Assembly: GCF_016801865.2 (NCBI RefSeq)
Contig: NC_068938.1
Span: 135,450,998-135,514,997 of the forward strand
Origin: Culex pipiens pallens
Taxonomy: Eukaryota > Arthropoda > Insecta > Diptera > Culicidae
Reading direction: 5' to 3'
Length of the DNA: 64,000 nucleotides
The position numbers and the translations under genes are program-made. The notes beneath the pieces were generated by a model that worked only from the letters and a program-made list of their open reading frames with translations, searched no databases and was not told the DNA's origin. Positions within the stretch are counted from its first letter, which is position 1; each line of letters begins with the position of its first letter. Positions 42,387 through 55,599 of this stretch are shown here, piece by piece.

Positions 42387-43809
42387 GGGGAGTTTGGGGT
42401 AATTTGGACACCCTAAGGAAATCGCTCTGTCACGGGCTGTATGGATATTTTAAACGAATGTGGATGACACCAGAGGATAATAGAGACCATATTTGATGGA
42501 AAAATGTCATTAATTTCGATAAATTTTGATGAAAACCCCATTTTTATCGCAGAAATTAAAAGGTGTCCAAATTACCCCCACATTTTTGTGTGGGGGTAAT
42601 ATGAACACCCCTATGGGGTAATTTGGACATGCCTTGTGGGGTAATTTGGACATGCCTTGTGGGGTAATATGGACATACCTTGTGGGGTAATATGAACACC
42701 TTTTGTGGGGTAATTTGGACACATGATGAGGAATAAGTTTAACATTTGATTTTTTGAGCATGTTTTTTATCCTTCAACCTGGTTTTGTAATTGCTTTATA
42801 TTTTGAAGTATTGTTTTGCTCACAATATTTTATCAAAGGTTTAAATAATGATTTTGTGATAGAACTATAATTCAATAGGAAGATAACAAATAGTTCAGTG
42901 TAGTATACATAATTTAATCATTAATACTGAAATGATTTAAACATTGATTCTGGATTAGGCACAAGTATAGTTTTTAGTGATTAAGGTATCTTTTTTGTTT
43001 ATATAAATCAATCTTTATGTAGAATTTATTAGCCTGGAAATATCATTTTTTTTTTTAAATTTTACATTCTGTAGCCCTTCAAATTTAAATATTATTGTAA
43101 ACCAGCAGAGAAATTAGAAATGTTAAAGAAATTAATTAAAAGCAATCAACATTAGAGTCTTGTTGAACGCCAAATGTACAGTAATCAGATTTTCATCAAT
43201 TCGAATATTGGAATAAATTTATCTTAATTAAAAAATAGGGGTTTTGTGAAAGTTCTCATTGCTCACATTCCTTTTTGATTGTTTTGACATATTAAATCCC
43301 TCTAAGTTTAGCTAAATCCCTTTAAAAACTCATCCAACCATGAAAGTTATTTTTTGTTGCCTGACAGGTAGACTTTCAGGTATGTCCAAATTACCCCACA
43401 AGCCATGTCCAAATTACCCCCATAGCATATTCTATCATAAATTGCAATTTTTGATGATAAAAATGGATAAAATGCACAATTTTTATACGTACATATCTCA
43501 GGCATCGTCCAAGCAACCCCCTTAAACAAGAATCGTCCACTTTTTGCCATATAACCCCTGCAAAACCTTATTTCCCAACACTCAAATATTAGAACTTAAG
43601 CCAGTGCCAACCTGCCTTTGGAAACTTTTACATATTATACCAAAACTACTTAACCTATTCCAACTTTTTTGGTTTGTCCATACTTCTAGGCCATTACTTG
43701 TACTAGCCTTATCACTTAAATTGCCGTTTTCACTTTATATCCGAAGAAAACGTGATTTTTAAAGGGGTGTCCAAATTACCCCCACTGTCCATATTACCCC
43801 AAACTCCCC
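42387..43809. mobile_element. MITE family H (GGGGAGTTTGGGGTAAT ends), 1423 bp
   Basis: It starts GGGGAGTTTGGGGTAATTTG and ends ATTACCCCAAACTCCCC, inverted, with TA on both sides (42385-42386 and 43810-43811). The subterminal motif GTCCAAATTACCCC recurs on both strands at both ends. The left side contains a 23-bp tandem array. Confidence 0.85.
42591..42721 (+). repeat. 23-bp tandem array in MITE H
   Basis: TGGGGTAAT(T/A)T(G)GACA units start at 42591, 42614, 42637, 42660, 42683 and 42706, an exact 23-base step with few mismatches. Confidence 0.85.
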
Positions 43810-44350
43810 TACTTTTCTGTTTGATACCGTAAAACGGGGCAAATTTGATAGCCGCGGTGACTTTGATAGGTTTTCTATTTTACCGCAAAATGAAGAGTAC
43901 AATTAAAATTTGTACGGAATGGTTTAGAATCATACTGACCGTGGTAGAGAAGTGTTTAAAATACATCAAGCAGAACTTTTCAAAAAAATTTGAAAAGTTT
44001 AAAAAGTTAGTTAACTATAGTTAAGAAATGTTGACTAGTAGAAGGTTAAATAAGTGTATAAATAATAAATAATATGTGTTTTTGAAACACAACTTTAAAA
44101 AAAATCTCCAAATTTATAGGCAATTTCAGTTGAACAAATTTCATGTAAAATGTGAAAACTTGTGATTCGTGCTTCGAATTCAGTATAAATTGCAATATAA
44201 ATCGATAATTTTATAAACAAAACTAGTTTTAACAAATTTCAGGCAAAATTCCAACTTTTTAACAATTTTACCTAAAATTTATATGTATTTTGTTAAAAAT
44301 CTTTTAAACTTAGTTAACGAAATATAAACATTGATTTTTTTCTTTAAAAT

Positions 44351-44446
44351 TACCTTAATCAGGGGTGACATTGGGTCATACAAAAACGCTGAAATTTGTA
44401 TGACCTAATCTCACCCCCTAGACCCATGTCACCCCTGATGACGGTA
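44351..44446. repeat. Hairpin MITE family I, copy 1
   Basis: TACCTTAATCAGGGGTGACA and TGTCACCCCTGATGACGGTA are near-perfect inverted arms around TTGGGTCATACAAA. A second copy lies at 62133-62246. Confidence 0.7.
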
Positions 44447-45142
44447 TATCAGCTACTTTAGTGATGGTACATTTAACGTACAAATAAAGTTTGAACATCC
44501 TAAATATGATTTTAACAAGAAAGTCACCCCGGAATTTTAACTAAGAATTTTTTACGTAACTATTTTTCTTAACACTATTGAAAAAAAAACTTAATGAAGG
44601 AAAGTCACCCCAGAGAACATTTTTTTAAACAGCTTTCCAACAATGTCCTCTCTAAGACTTTGAAAATCGAACAGTTTTTTTCTGAGATAAAGTCTCACAA
44701 AGAATTCGAATTGATGAAAATATTTTTTTTTCATCTGACGATATCTCTTTTTTGATATGATATCTTAATGTTTCAATTTACTATGTAATGTTAAAAAAAT
44801 GATCCGAAATATAAAATGAGGAAAATTATCTATTATACTAAGGCTTAATTTTAAAACATTGAAAACATTAAAACATTTTTATTGAATAAATCAAGAAAAT
44901 ATTAGAAAATTTCATTTTTCTTTATTTTTTTTTTTTCATTCGAACGAATAGTTTTGAGAATAAACCAATTCTAAAGTCCAGAAAGAAAATTGTAGGACAT
45001 TTTCTTATCACATCAAAAATATATTTCTGGGGAAGTGCTTTTCTCTCGAAGAGTATTTTTTTAATGTGAAAAACGAAAAGATATCGAAAAGCGGCTAATA
45101 CTTGAGAACAGGTCATTTGTGATTGCAAATTCGATATGGTTT

Positions 45143-45900
45143 TTGTCTTCCTCACCTCACTGAGACAAGGCTATAAAATCACTCGAAAAATGAACTTCTT
45201 AAATACACCTCCTAGATATACCTTCACGTATACCTATCGACTCAGAATGAAATTCTCTGTGGGGATGTGTGTAGACATGATTTTTTTTCCACACGATTAT
45301 CTCAGAACTGGCTGAACCGGATCCGCCTTATTCTGTTCGTTTTGGGGTCCCCTAAGACCCTATTAAATTTTATTCTGTTTAGTGAAGTACTTTTAAAGTT
45401 ATGTCATGAAAAAGTTTTTTTGTAGCTACAAAAAAGGGTGATTTTTGCTTAACCTCAAAAGCCGGGTCTTTTTGCTTACACGCGAGAGTCGCGCAGCATG
45501 CGTATCGCCCGGTTGCCACATTGCTTAAGCAGTGTCTGCGACTCTTCTGGAAAAAAGTCTGTATTAATTATGTTGCTGAATACAACATTTTGTCTGGACA
45601 AAGATTTACACGAACTTTTTACTGAAATATACAACTCATAAGACGTTGTTTACTAAGACTAAGGGGACAGCATGCAATTCCACCGTTCACCTTATTTTGG
45701 CATATCAGCACTTTTAAATTCAATTACAGCCTCCCTTTTCTCCTTTATTTTGGAGAGTTGGTAAAAAAAGAATTGAAAATTGCACAATAATTATAAAAAA
45801 TAAATGAAAAAAACATTTAGAAAAAAAAACTCTTAAATTAATTTGTAAATACCTACAACCTAAAATACAACATGAATGTGAGGAAGGCACCAAACACCTT
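45143..45900. repeat. Possible repeat with CTTCCTCAC ends
   Basis: GTCTTCCTCAC at 45147 and GTGAGGAAGGC at 45878 are inverted; the interior has CAAGGCTATAAAATCACTCG. The ends are short, so boundaries are uncertain. Confidence 0.35.
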
Positions 45901-48040
45901 AAGGTGGATTGAGTAACATTTTTTTTTTCAAATGGTTCTCTTTTTTACATTTTCCAAATTTAAATAATATAGCAGGATTGAACAAAAAATATGATTTTTC
46001 TACCATTTTTTCCGAAAAGTCCTAATCAAAATCTACAACTTTGTCGAAGACGCCAAAACGATCAGACATTTACTTCTAAAGATATGTACAGAATTTCATA
46101 CATTTGCTTACCCATTTTATATGACCAGCCCCAAAAATTGTACGGAGGCTTGTATGGGAAAAAAAGTGATGCAAAATGACTTCTTTTGACATAGGATTCC
46201 AAGGAAATAAAAAAATACAACGAAAAATCTACTTGCGAAAACAGAGAGAATTACTCTTGAGTAAAACGTCCACAGTTTCCACAGTCCATAATTTTCAAAT
46301 CAACTCTTATCAGCTAATCTTGAGCAAACAGCAACAAAATTATAACTGCGACTGTTAAGTTCTTTAAATATTTCGAATTGCAAACTGATAGAACTCAGTA
46401 CTGACCTGATTGATAGGGTTATTCCTTAATTCGGAAGAACGAATATAGCTGCCCAGTTGAATTAACAGCCAATCAGCCTCTAAACCACCGCGATATCATA
46501 AATTATCAGCCGCTACCCAGCGGCTCATCACTCGTCGTTGATCCCTCAACAATCGTTAGAAAATTTATAGCGTCCCATAAAGCATCGCCCTGCTGTTTGA
46601 GTGGAGAGTCGGATCGTTTTCGTTATAAAATGTGACAACTTTATATCTTATCTTAACAGTTAGCACAGTGTACAGTGTGTGTACCAGAGTCCAGCTTGAA
46701 TTGCCAGAAGAGAGATGACGCGGGATATCAAAGAGAACAACTGCAACACGAATGTGATCATCAGCATGAGTTGCCATCTAAAGCTATTAAAAGTGGAAAA
46801 CTAATTCAACCGGTACTTCCTCACTTGCAATACGAATCGCATTACAAGTGATAACGGCAATTTAGCAAAATGTAATACACACACCCCATTAAGGGGGTAC
46901 ACTCGATTGCCTTGACACTTCGATAGCCGTGTCCGTTTGATGGGCAGCAGATGATTTGCACTCGTTGATAACATTCTTACACACATAGGTATTGTTCCAT
47001 TAGGCCTGAGGAAGGAGAGAATGCCCGTGAAATTCAACCACAATGACAACGCGTTCAGTCGCCGCTATGATAGACTGCTAATCGTGTAGGGTGACTTGGG
47101 GGTTGATTGAGACTTGGAATTGCTCTAAAAAAGATTAACTTTAATGATCAAACACTTAAATAAAAAAAAGGACCTATAAGCTATTGTCTTTCATATGTTT
47201 ATAGGACCTTTAAAAACAACTCTGAAAGTTTGCTAAAAACAACAAAGTAACTCTCAGAAATCAGCTTTTCGGATTTTTATCTGCCTAAAATGTTTAGGGG
47301 CTTTTCCCAAATTGAGAATTTTCCATAACAAATTCCCATACAAATTTGACAATTGTCCATACAAAGATGATATCAAGATATTTTAGAATCTGAAGCTTGA
47401 GAACGAAATTTCTGACTTTTTTGTGTCTTTGGCAAATATATTATTATATTGATACGCTCTAAAAAAGTAATAATCTTGTATTTCATATTTCAACACAAAA
47501 AATTGATTTGAGCATTATTTTTGAAAATTTTATTTTTTATACTTATAGAAAATCAAAAAAATACAATTTTTGAGCTATGGCCCAGCAAGGTAAACAAAAT
47601 TTGGAAGTGTTGCCAATGAATTTGAAAACAAATATTTCTTGGAAACTTTGAAAAAACAACGGCAGAAACCATAAGATTGATTTCTGCGAAAATTTAGCAA
47701 TTTGAAACTTTGAAAAAGATTTGAAACAACATTTGAAAACGAATTTGAAGAACATTGCAATTGTTGAATCTAAATAAAGATAAAATATTTTATTTAGAAA
47801 ACCACATGAAAAATTGAAAAAAGTGAAATTTTTGAGAAGCTTTGCTAAGAATCGGTGTATGCATCTGAAAATAAAGTTTTTTATTCGTTTTTTTTTTTCC
47901 AAATTTTCGAAAAATGTGATTTTAACAAAGAAACATTGGCAACACTGCCAAATATGTGTTGCTGGGTTATAGCTCAAAAGATGTATTTTTATATATATTT
48001 AACACCTCAAAAATTAAAGATGTCGAAAATAGTGTTTTTG
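45901..48040. other. Interval without supported genes
   Basis: AT-rich to 46370; a GC-richer island at 46480-47090 has a TATAAAA at 46624 and a CAGTTAG initiator-like site about 34 bases on, followed by a 29-codon ATG frame at 46714. This could be another alternative promoter, but no good donor follows. The rest is simple AT-rich DNA. Confidence 0.3.
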
Positions 48041-48420
48041 CAATTCCAGACTCGAATAGCAACACTTTTCAAAATAAATGCTGAAAAGTTCTACTTTTCA
48101 GCACTGAAATGGTTGCTGAAAAGTTGAACTTTTCAGCACTTGTTTCAAAAAGTAACACTTTTCAACATTTTTTTTTAAATTTAAACGGTTTATAGACAAA
48201 ATAAATGAAAATTTGACTTAAAATTTCACTCAATGGGTGTTTTTCGGAATTGCAAAAAAAATGTTGTATAGAACTCGTTGCAAAACTTGATTTTTTCAGC
48301 ACTCGTCGTATTTATCTAACTCGGTAAATCTCGTTGGATAAATGTACGACTCTTGCTGAAAAATTCCTCTTTTTGCAACTTGTTGCATAAACTATTATTT
48401 TGCCCAATTCGATTTTTTAA
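48040..48420 (-). repeat. Dispersed repeat family J, copy 1
   Basis: The reverse complement of GTTGCAAAAAGAGGA, ATAAATGTACGACTC and AACTTTTCAGCA blocks matches 62425-62735 in the same order; the core folds (TTATCCAACG against CGAGTTGGATAA). Confidence 0.65.
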
Positions 48421-48533
48421 TATATTTGTACAATATATTTCTGAATTTGCCTATTTTTTCCGAATTGTCCTTCATTATACCTACCTTTGAGCAATTCCAG
48501 CCCAAAACAGGATCTTTTTAGGTACTTTTTTCT

Positions 48534-49816
48534 CGACCCTCTCCGATTTCAATGAAACTTTGTAGACATGTTATCCTAGGCATATATAAGCCATTTTTGT
48601 GTATATGGAGCCAGTTACACTCGATAATGACATTTGAGAATGGCGTAAGTGTTTTAAATATTTTTGTATTTCGTAATTTAAATATTGCTGTATCTCGAAG
48701 CCGTTGCATCGTATCAAAAAGTGGTCAAAGACAAACTTGTAGGAAATTTGACGGGCTTTCCGAAAAAAATACACTGAAAGAAAACAACACTCCACTATTA
48801 TGAGATTTTTTGATTTTTAAGTTTAAAAGTCAAATTTAAAGGTGCGCCCACGATTTTTTTTCGTTCAAAATTTTTGTGAAAATAGCCAAAGATGCTACAA
48901 AAAGACTCACGAAAAATGCAGGATGGAGCAACTCACCTAAAAAAATACAAAAATCATTTACTGAAACTGTTTTTTTGAAAAGTGCTCTAAACAGATATAA
49001 GCTAATTTACTATCCAGGGTACTATACTACACTGAAAAAATATTATGTTTTTAGTTATGAGCAATGTAATGAGCTTATATCTGTAAGTCCATACATCCAA
49101 TTGAAATGTGGTCAAAGACAAACTTATGGGAAATTGGACGAGCTTTCCGATAAAAATATTCACGAGACTGAAAAATCAAGTCTGTCATATAGAAATCGCC
49201 AAAAACCATCAAAAACCTAATTTTTCAACATTTTTATTTTTAAAACCGCTGTAACTTCACAAGGATTGGACTTAGGACAATGGTCAATATGGAGACTTTT
49301 TTGTAAAATTGTCTGAAGAATCGACTCTCGAGTTCGGTTTTTGAAAATTTTGACGTTTAGAACACTTTTCAAAAAAAACAGTTTCAGTAAATGATTTTTG
49401 TATTTTTTAAGGTGAGTTGCTCCATCCTGCATTTTTCGTGAGTCTTTTTGTAGCATCTTTGGCTATTTTCACAAAAATTTTGAACGAAAAAAAATCGTGG
49501 GCTCACCTTCAAATTTGACTTTTAAACTTAAAAATCAAAAAATCTCATAATAGTGGAGTGTTTTTTTCTTTCAGTGTATTTTTTTTTCGGAAAGCCCGTC
49601 AAATTTCCTACAAATTTGTCTTTGACCACTTTTTGATACGATGCAACGGCTTCGAGATACAGCAATATTTAAATTACGAAATACAACAATATTTAAAACA
49701 CTTACGCCATTCTCAAATGTCATTATCGAGTGTAACTGGCTCCATATACACAAAAATGGCTTATATATGCCTAGGATAACATGTCTACAAAGTTTCATTG
49801 AAATCGGAGAGGGTCG
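48534..49816. mobile_element. Foldback element with about 460-bp inverted arms
   Basis: The left arm (48534 to about 48998) and right arm (about 49343-49816) are inverted copies over their whole length, starting CGACCCTCTCCGATTTCAAT and ending ATTGAAATCGGAGAGGGTCG, with a loop of about 340 bases. Arm divergence is only a few percent by eye. No transposase frame is present, so it is non-autonomous. A degenerate relative is at 55130-55595. Confidence 0.85.
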
Positions 49817-52800
49817 GGTACAACCGATTCCCTATTTGACATGGAATTGCTCCTTTATGAATGAAATTCGTCGACGTACCGAACAAGCAGCGATGATATG
49901 AAGTAGGTTTCGAAACATATGTTTCGTGTATTTTTTCACGCTTTTTTTCTTGAAACAATTTTCTGTTGTGCTCAAGCATCCCTTATGGCTGCCATTTTCC
50001 CATACTGCACCTATTCTGCTATCTTTTCACCGTGTAATTACGGGTAGATCAGTGACACCGGTGTGAAAAATTGTGATGATAATTTTTGCTCGCTGTCTCT
50101 CGTTCGTTCTCGTTACCAACGAGATAAAGAGATAGTGATAGTGGGAGCAGGAAGGGGAATTGAGCCGAGAGAGAGAGAGAGCGAGACCAGCAAGTATCGC
50201 ACAAATATGGCCTTTGCGTTGCAATTGGTTTTTGTTTGCAGATGTGTAAACTAATCATACAAGAATTTTAATCATCATCGTCGTCGCCGTACTCGTTGTT
50301 ATCCCCCTATTGTTGGACGACGTTTACGACGGTCGTTGGTTGTTTGCTCGGTGGCGGCTCAGTCTGGTTGGAGGGTTTGTCGCGACTTGCGATGGGTTCG
50401 CGCGCGAGGCTTCACCGTTTAATGATTTAGTAGCAGCGCTAGACGTGCTCCTGATTAGATACTCCGTGGTCGTTGCTCGTAGTTGGAGGGCCGGTGCGTG
50501 CGTGGATTTTGATTTTTTTGCAAAGTGTTTTTTTAAGGCGTAAGGGTTTGTTTGAAGATTGCATTCTGTGAAGTAGGTTAAGTGAAGAAGAAATAAACGA
50601 TTGCAAATATTTAGTTCTTATTGGTCGTGTGCATATTTGCAAGGATTAAATTGCGTGGTTAATTAACCACCGTAATGAGGCCAAAGTATGCCGAGTCTGA
50701 TATAGTGAAAGGTTTTAAGGAAAAGCAGTGGAGAGAAGATCATAAGGCTCAACTATGAAATGTGATATTTAATTAAACCGTTTAGAAAAGTACATAGAAT
50801 CGATTGCTCTTATGCATAAATTTGTGACAACGTTTGACGCTCTAGTTTTAAGATTGAGGAGAAAGGAAATAAGTAGAGAAGAGTGAAAACAAAAGTTGTT
50901 TGCTTTTATACAATTGTTTAGGATAATTATTAAACATAAATGAATGAAAATTAAAAAAAAGGGTCTTCATGCTAAATTAGAGTTTTTACTTTTGCATACA
51001 ATGTAGTTGTTATTGTTATTTCATTTAATTCTGGCAGCTTTACCCTTCTTGGCCTTTCGCAGCCCTACATACAATGTAAAGTTTTTTGAAAGTGTAACGT
51101 GAGTTTATTTGGGGGTTAAACATTTAACAACCTAACAAAGATTTGTACAGTAGACAAGGGAGATCGGACTAAGAGAAAACATGCTCTATTTTCGTTCAGT
51201 TTTCTCAGCAATGGCTGAACCAATTTTAATCAAACGTCGACACGGCTGGTTTGTGCTGCCATTGAATTTTTAAAATTTAGATAAATAGTTAAAAATGCTT
51301 TGAAAAAAAAAATGTGTTTGCACAGATATGGCGGAAGAAAAGTATCATAAATCGAGATGACCCATGGGAGATTTCTACGTTGAAAGTTGTGTTTCACTTT
51401 CCTGATTGAGAATATGTTCGATTCAAAACATTCTATTGGTAAAAATTGCGTTTTTAAGAAAAGTTAGTAGTTTTTTCATACTAATTTGAAAAAAAAATGA
51501 TTAAACAATACTTTTTTTATGTTTATACTAATTAAAGGTAAAATAAATGCAAAAAAAAGTTAAAATACGACATTTAGTAAGGCAAAATTTAAATAAAAAA
51601 AAAATTAGCCTCCATGCCTCTTTTCACATGGCTCTTTATATGGGAAAAAAAGTTTTTTTTTCTGAAAAACGCAATTTTCACTGATATAATATTTTAAATT
51701 GAACATATTCTTCATCAAGAAGGTACTTTCTTCGGAAAAGTTCTTTTTTTAAATCGAGAAATAGCATTTTGAAATCAGACTTTAATTGTCAATATTTGTC
51801 CAATGGAGCAATTCATCAGAATATTATTATTTAAGTTTGCTTACAGCTGGGGACTGTACACAACTTTTTGATTTAAAATCCATTAAATCTCGATTTTTCA
51901 AAAAATAATTGGCAAAAACTCCTAAATGTTTTTGCTTGTGCTAGGCAATAGCACAACAAATGTAAATTAAAAAGTTAAAATATTCAAAATTGGTTATTTT
52001 TAAAGACTTTTTGAAATAAAAATTTAAATTATGATGCTAAATTAATAGTTTGGTCATAGGAAAGTCGCCACAATGTTTAAGTCAAATAAAAAAGATATTC
52101 AAAATATTTAATGGCTAAAATTCTGTCTAAATAATTTAAATAATATAATTTAGTTTTTTTTTTCAAAACCATTTGACTTTTTTACTTATTCCGAAATCTC
52201 TACCACGCGTAGAAGATGACATTCAGACAGCTTAGATAGTGTCGTTTTTTTGCGATTTTGCAAATACAATGAGACTGCGTTGTCGAAAGCCCCTCTCGTA
52301 TCAATCAAATTGATAACGTGTAGGGTGACGTCCTCTAGATCTTCGTTCAGGTTCCAGGTCAGAATCAGAGTCAAGTTTGTAAGGGTAAAACAGTTGCTCC
52401 ATCGCACTAACGCTAATTTGAGTGTTAATTGGCGCGATGAGTCCCTCTCTTTCGCTGACACCTGCTGTACAGAGTACAAGTTCAGGGTGCTCAAAATCAA
52501 TATTACGATCTATTCCTGGGAAGCCAGCGCGTGCACTATCTCTATAGCCTATACGATGATGGCGGGGTGCAAATAGAGGTTGGCAATTCGAAAATGCACC
52601 CATAAAATGCATCTATATAGGGTATAGCCGGGTGTAATGCCAAAGCAAAGATGCCGATATGCACGTTGCATGAACGTTGCATTCCCGGGTGGTGCCGGGT
52701 TTAGGGTTGGGAGGAAGTTACGAAGGCGAAGGAGATGGTTCCACCAAGCCACTATTTGTTCGGCTTTGTAGTCGTCGTCGTCCCTCACAACCAACCGCGT

Positions 52801-52905
52801 GCTATCTATCGAGTCGGTCGTATACCACAAAATAACAAAATATTTGCCTCCAACTAATGCATACAACAACAAACGGTTCAGAAACAGAGAGAGTGAGCGA
52901 GCAAG
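49817..52905. other. Interval without supported genes
   Basis: A GC-richer island at 50040-50660 contains GAGA and CGTCGT runs and may be regulatory or an unrecognised 5' UTR. The open frame at 50310-50543 starts at TTG. The rest (50660-52180) is AT-rich. Confidence 0.3.
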
Positions 52906-52910
52906 CTTCA

Positions 52911-52945
52911 TATAAGGGCTGGGTGATTCTGGGAGCATCAGTCGT
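52911..52945 (+). promoter_or_regulatory. Predicted TATA/initiator promoter
   Basis: TATAAG at 52911 and ATCAGTCGTT at 52937 place the initiator A (52940) 29 bases after the TATA start, the standard spacing. It lies about 380 bases upstream of the candidate first exon at 53319. Confidence 0.5.
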
Positions 52946-53318
52946 TAGGCTGAACTCCCAAAGTTTGGGTTTCGAATGTGGTTCGATGAGACCCGCAGAA
53001 TAGTAGAGCGATGACGTGCGCCATGTGCCAACTGTCAGGCCAATCGAGAATTGATGTCTATTGGACACGCCGTTGCAAGAGTAATTGATCGATAGTTTTG
53101 CCAACAGAGTGAGAGTCACGCCAGTTAGTAATATCCAGCTATCCGAGCATAGCCATCATCACTCGCGCAAAGTTTCCAGTTTCTGTGCCAATCGTGGGGG
53201 AGTGAATATTGGTTATCAAAGTGCAAATCATACAATGTGACTGATACAACATTTGGAACTGAGGAATACAAGTGCCTAAAGTAGAAAGAGAATGTTACAA
53301 TTTGAAAATACGACGAAA

Positions 53319-53366
53319 ATGTTTCGGAACAAACTACGGTCGTCCACCCATCACGAACATCAGCAG
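53319..53366 (+). CDS. Candidate alternative first coding exon (short)
   Basis: ATG at 53319 (context CGAAA before ATGT) starts MFRNKLRSSTHHEHQQ and reaches CATCAGCAG before donor GTAATT at 53367, 16 codons, phase 0. A TATA/initiator pair sits at 52911-52945. Like the exon at 41766 it ends in Gln at phase 0, as expected if both splice to the same second exon. The short length makes chance a real possibility; the upstream promoter pair raises confidence. Confidence 0.42.
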
Positions 53367-54023
53367 GTAATTAGCGGATAGAGAACGTGCCAATTTCTAG
53401 TTCTGTTCAGGTTGCGTGTGTGCTTCTGGTTAGCTACAATATTTTCTATCTTGAAATCGCAAGAACACCATTTGTTACTTCACAAAGCCATATTGATTGG
53501 GATTGATTTGGATCGCTGTTGAATAGAGTCGATACAGTTTTGATATACGACTCAAGGGTGCCTAAATTTATTCATGGTTGATCATAAGCATAACAAAAAA
53601 ATCGTATTGTTAAAAAAAGAAAACATTGTTTAAACAAACCTAGTCGAAAAAAATATTGTGAAAAACCGTTGAATTGATATTTTTTTACGAGTTTGTTTAT
53701 TTCAAAAGTTTTGGATTATTTTTATTTATTCCTTCAATACTCATTACAAAAAAAAACACTTAAAATTCACAAAATTAGTATTTTTAGATACAGGTATGGG
53801 CTCACAGATACAGTGGACCCTCTCGTTGTCGATATTGAAAGGACCGTCGAGAGCGGCAGTTTATTATTATAGATGAATTATAGAATGACAAATCAAAGCA
53901 ATCTATTTGAGGGACTGAAAAATTTATTGACAGCTGGAGCAATATTGATATCAAGAATATCGACAGTGGATGGTAGCAGCCTGGACAGTAAATAAGTTTA
54001 CATAAGAGCAACTCTCTACCAAA

Positions 54024-55105
54024 ACCGGAAATGGATTTTATTTGTATTTTTTGATTTGGCTTAAACTTTGTTGGGGCCTTCCATATGACCAAAAAATATT
54101 TTGTGTCATTGGTTTGCCCATACAAGTCTCCATACAATTTTGGTAGCTGTCCATACAAAAATGGTACGTAAATATTTAAACAGCTGTAGGATTTTCTGAT
54201 CAACTTGGTGTCTTCGGCAAAGTTGTAGGTATCACTGATTCAAAATATTTTTTCGAGAAGATCGGAAAATTTCACAAATGAACACATTGAAAATCGGACG
54301 TATAGTTGCTGAGATATCGACATTAGAAATTGGTGGGTTTTTTGGGTATGACTTAGAAAACTTCAATTTTCATGTTTCTTTTTCTTTAAGCCGCTGTATC
54401 TCAGCAATCAGAGGTCCAATCTTCAATGTCTCTTAGACAATTTTATAGCAATTTTTCTGAACTTTAAAAAAAAATGTTTTCAGAAATAGTTACTCATGGT
54501 CACTATTTTTAAAAATCAAAAAATTGCAAATATTTCGTTAAAATCAAACTATCGGTGGCTATATCTTGAAAACGGAGCCCTTAATAAAATAAACTGTATA
54601 GTGCTTTCGATTGCAAATTCAATTTTGAATAAAAAATTGAGGTCAAATTTTTTTGGTATAAAATTTCGATTTTTTCCAAAAATCACTACTTTTTTTAAAA
54701 AATATAACTCGGCGACAGATTTTTTAACCATACTTCTCTAAAGCTCAAAAGTTGCGGGTTTTTGTCCCCTAAAAAAAATCTCAAAAATTAAAAAATACTT
54801 ATTTTGGGAAATTGAGTTTTTGTGAAAAAAATGTTAATTAAAAAATCGGCAATTTTTTTTTCCGTGTGCCTATTTTTTCCCAAAAGTCCTCAACAATACC
54901 TACAATTTTGCCGAAGACACCAAATTGATCAGAAAATTCTCTCAAAAGTTACAGCTGTTTAAATATTTACGTACCATTTTTGTATGGACAGCTGCCAAAA
55001 TTGTATGAGACTTGACACAAAACAGCTTCTTTGGTCATAGGGAAGGTCTCCACAAAGTTTGAGCCAAATAAAAAAATACAAAAAATAAAAATGGTCGAAA
55101 TCGGC
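54024..55105. mobile_element. Foldback element with about 220-bp inverted arms
   Basis: The left arm (about 54024-54235) carries GGCTTAAACTTTGT, TACCATTTTTGTATGG (as complement) and GTGTCTTCGGCAAAGTTGTA; the right arm (about 54865-55105) carries their inverted versions in reverse order (TACAATTTTGCCGAAGACAC). Arms are more diverged than in 48534-49816. A related half occurs near 46010-46180. Confidence 0.65.
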
Positions 55106-55129
55106 CGATTTTGTTGAGAATTGCTCATA

Positions 55130-55595
55130 AATAATAAAACGACTTAAATTGAAAAGTGGACGAGCTTTCCGGTAAAAATATTTACGAGTCTGAAAAATCA
55201 AGTTTGTCATAATCAAAACATCTGCTTTTTCAACATTTTTATTTTTAAAACCGTTTTATCTTAGGATTGGACTTAGGATTGGTCAATATGGAGACTTTTA
55301 TGCAAAATTGTCTGGAGAATCGATTCTCGCTATTGGTTTTAGAAAATTTCGATGATCAGACTATTAAAAAAACCGTTTTAATAAATTTATTTTGTTTTTT
55401 TTTATGTGAGACATACATCCCTAGTAACATTTTTAAACTTACAGGTTTTATCATGGTTCTGAAAACCCGCATACAACCTAAATAGGTTTTTGTTCCCTAC
55501 TTAAAACATAAAATGTTACAAGGGATACTATCCTGCATTTTTCACGAGTCTTTTTGTAATATCTTAGGCTATTTTCTTTAAAACTTTGAACGAAA
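55130..55595. repeat. Degenerate relative of the foldback element at 48534-49816
   Basis: GGACGAGCTTTCCG, GGATTGGACTTAGGA, GGTCAATATGGAGACTTTT and ATCCTGCATTTTTCACGAGT occur in the same order as in the loop and right arm of the complete copy. Confidence 0.65.
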
Positions 55596-55599
55596 ATAA

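Noticed and set aside
46624..46803. TATA-like site plus a 29-codon ATG frame (46714), a possible further alternative first exon
   Set aside because: TATA to initiator spacing is 34 bases and the only phase-0 donor (GTGATC) is poor; too weak to call.
50310..50543. 77-codon frame in a GC-richer island
   Set aside because: It starts at TTG, and no ATG, splice site or known motif supports translation.
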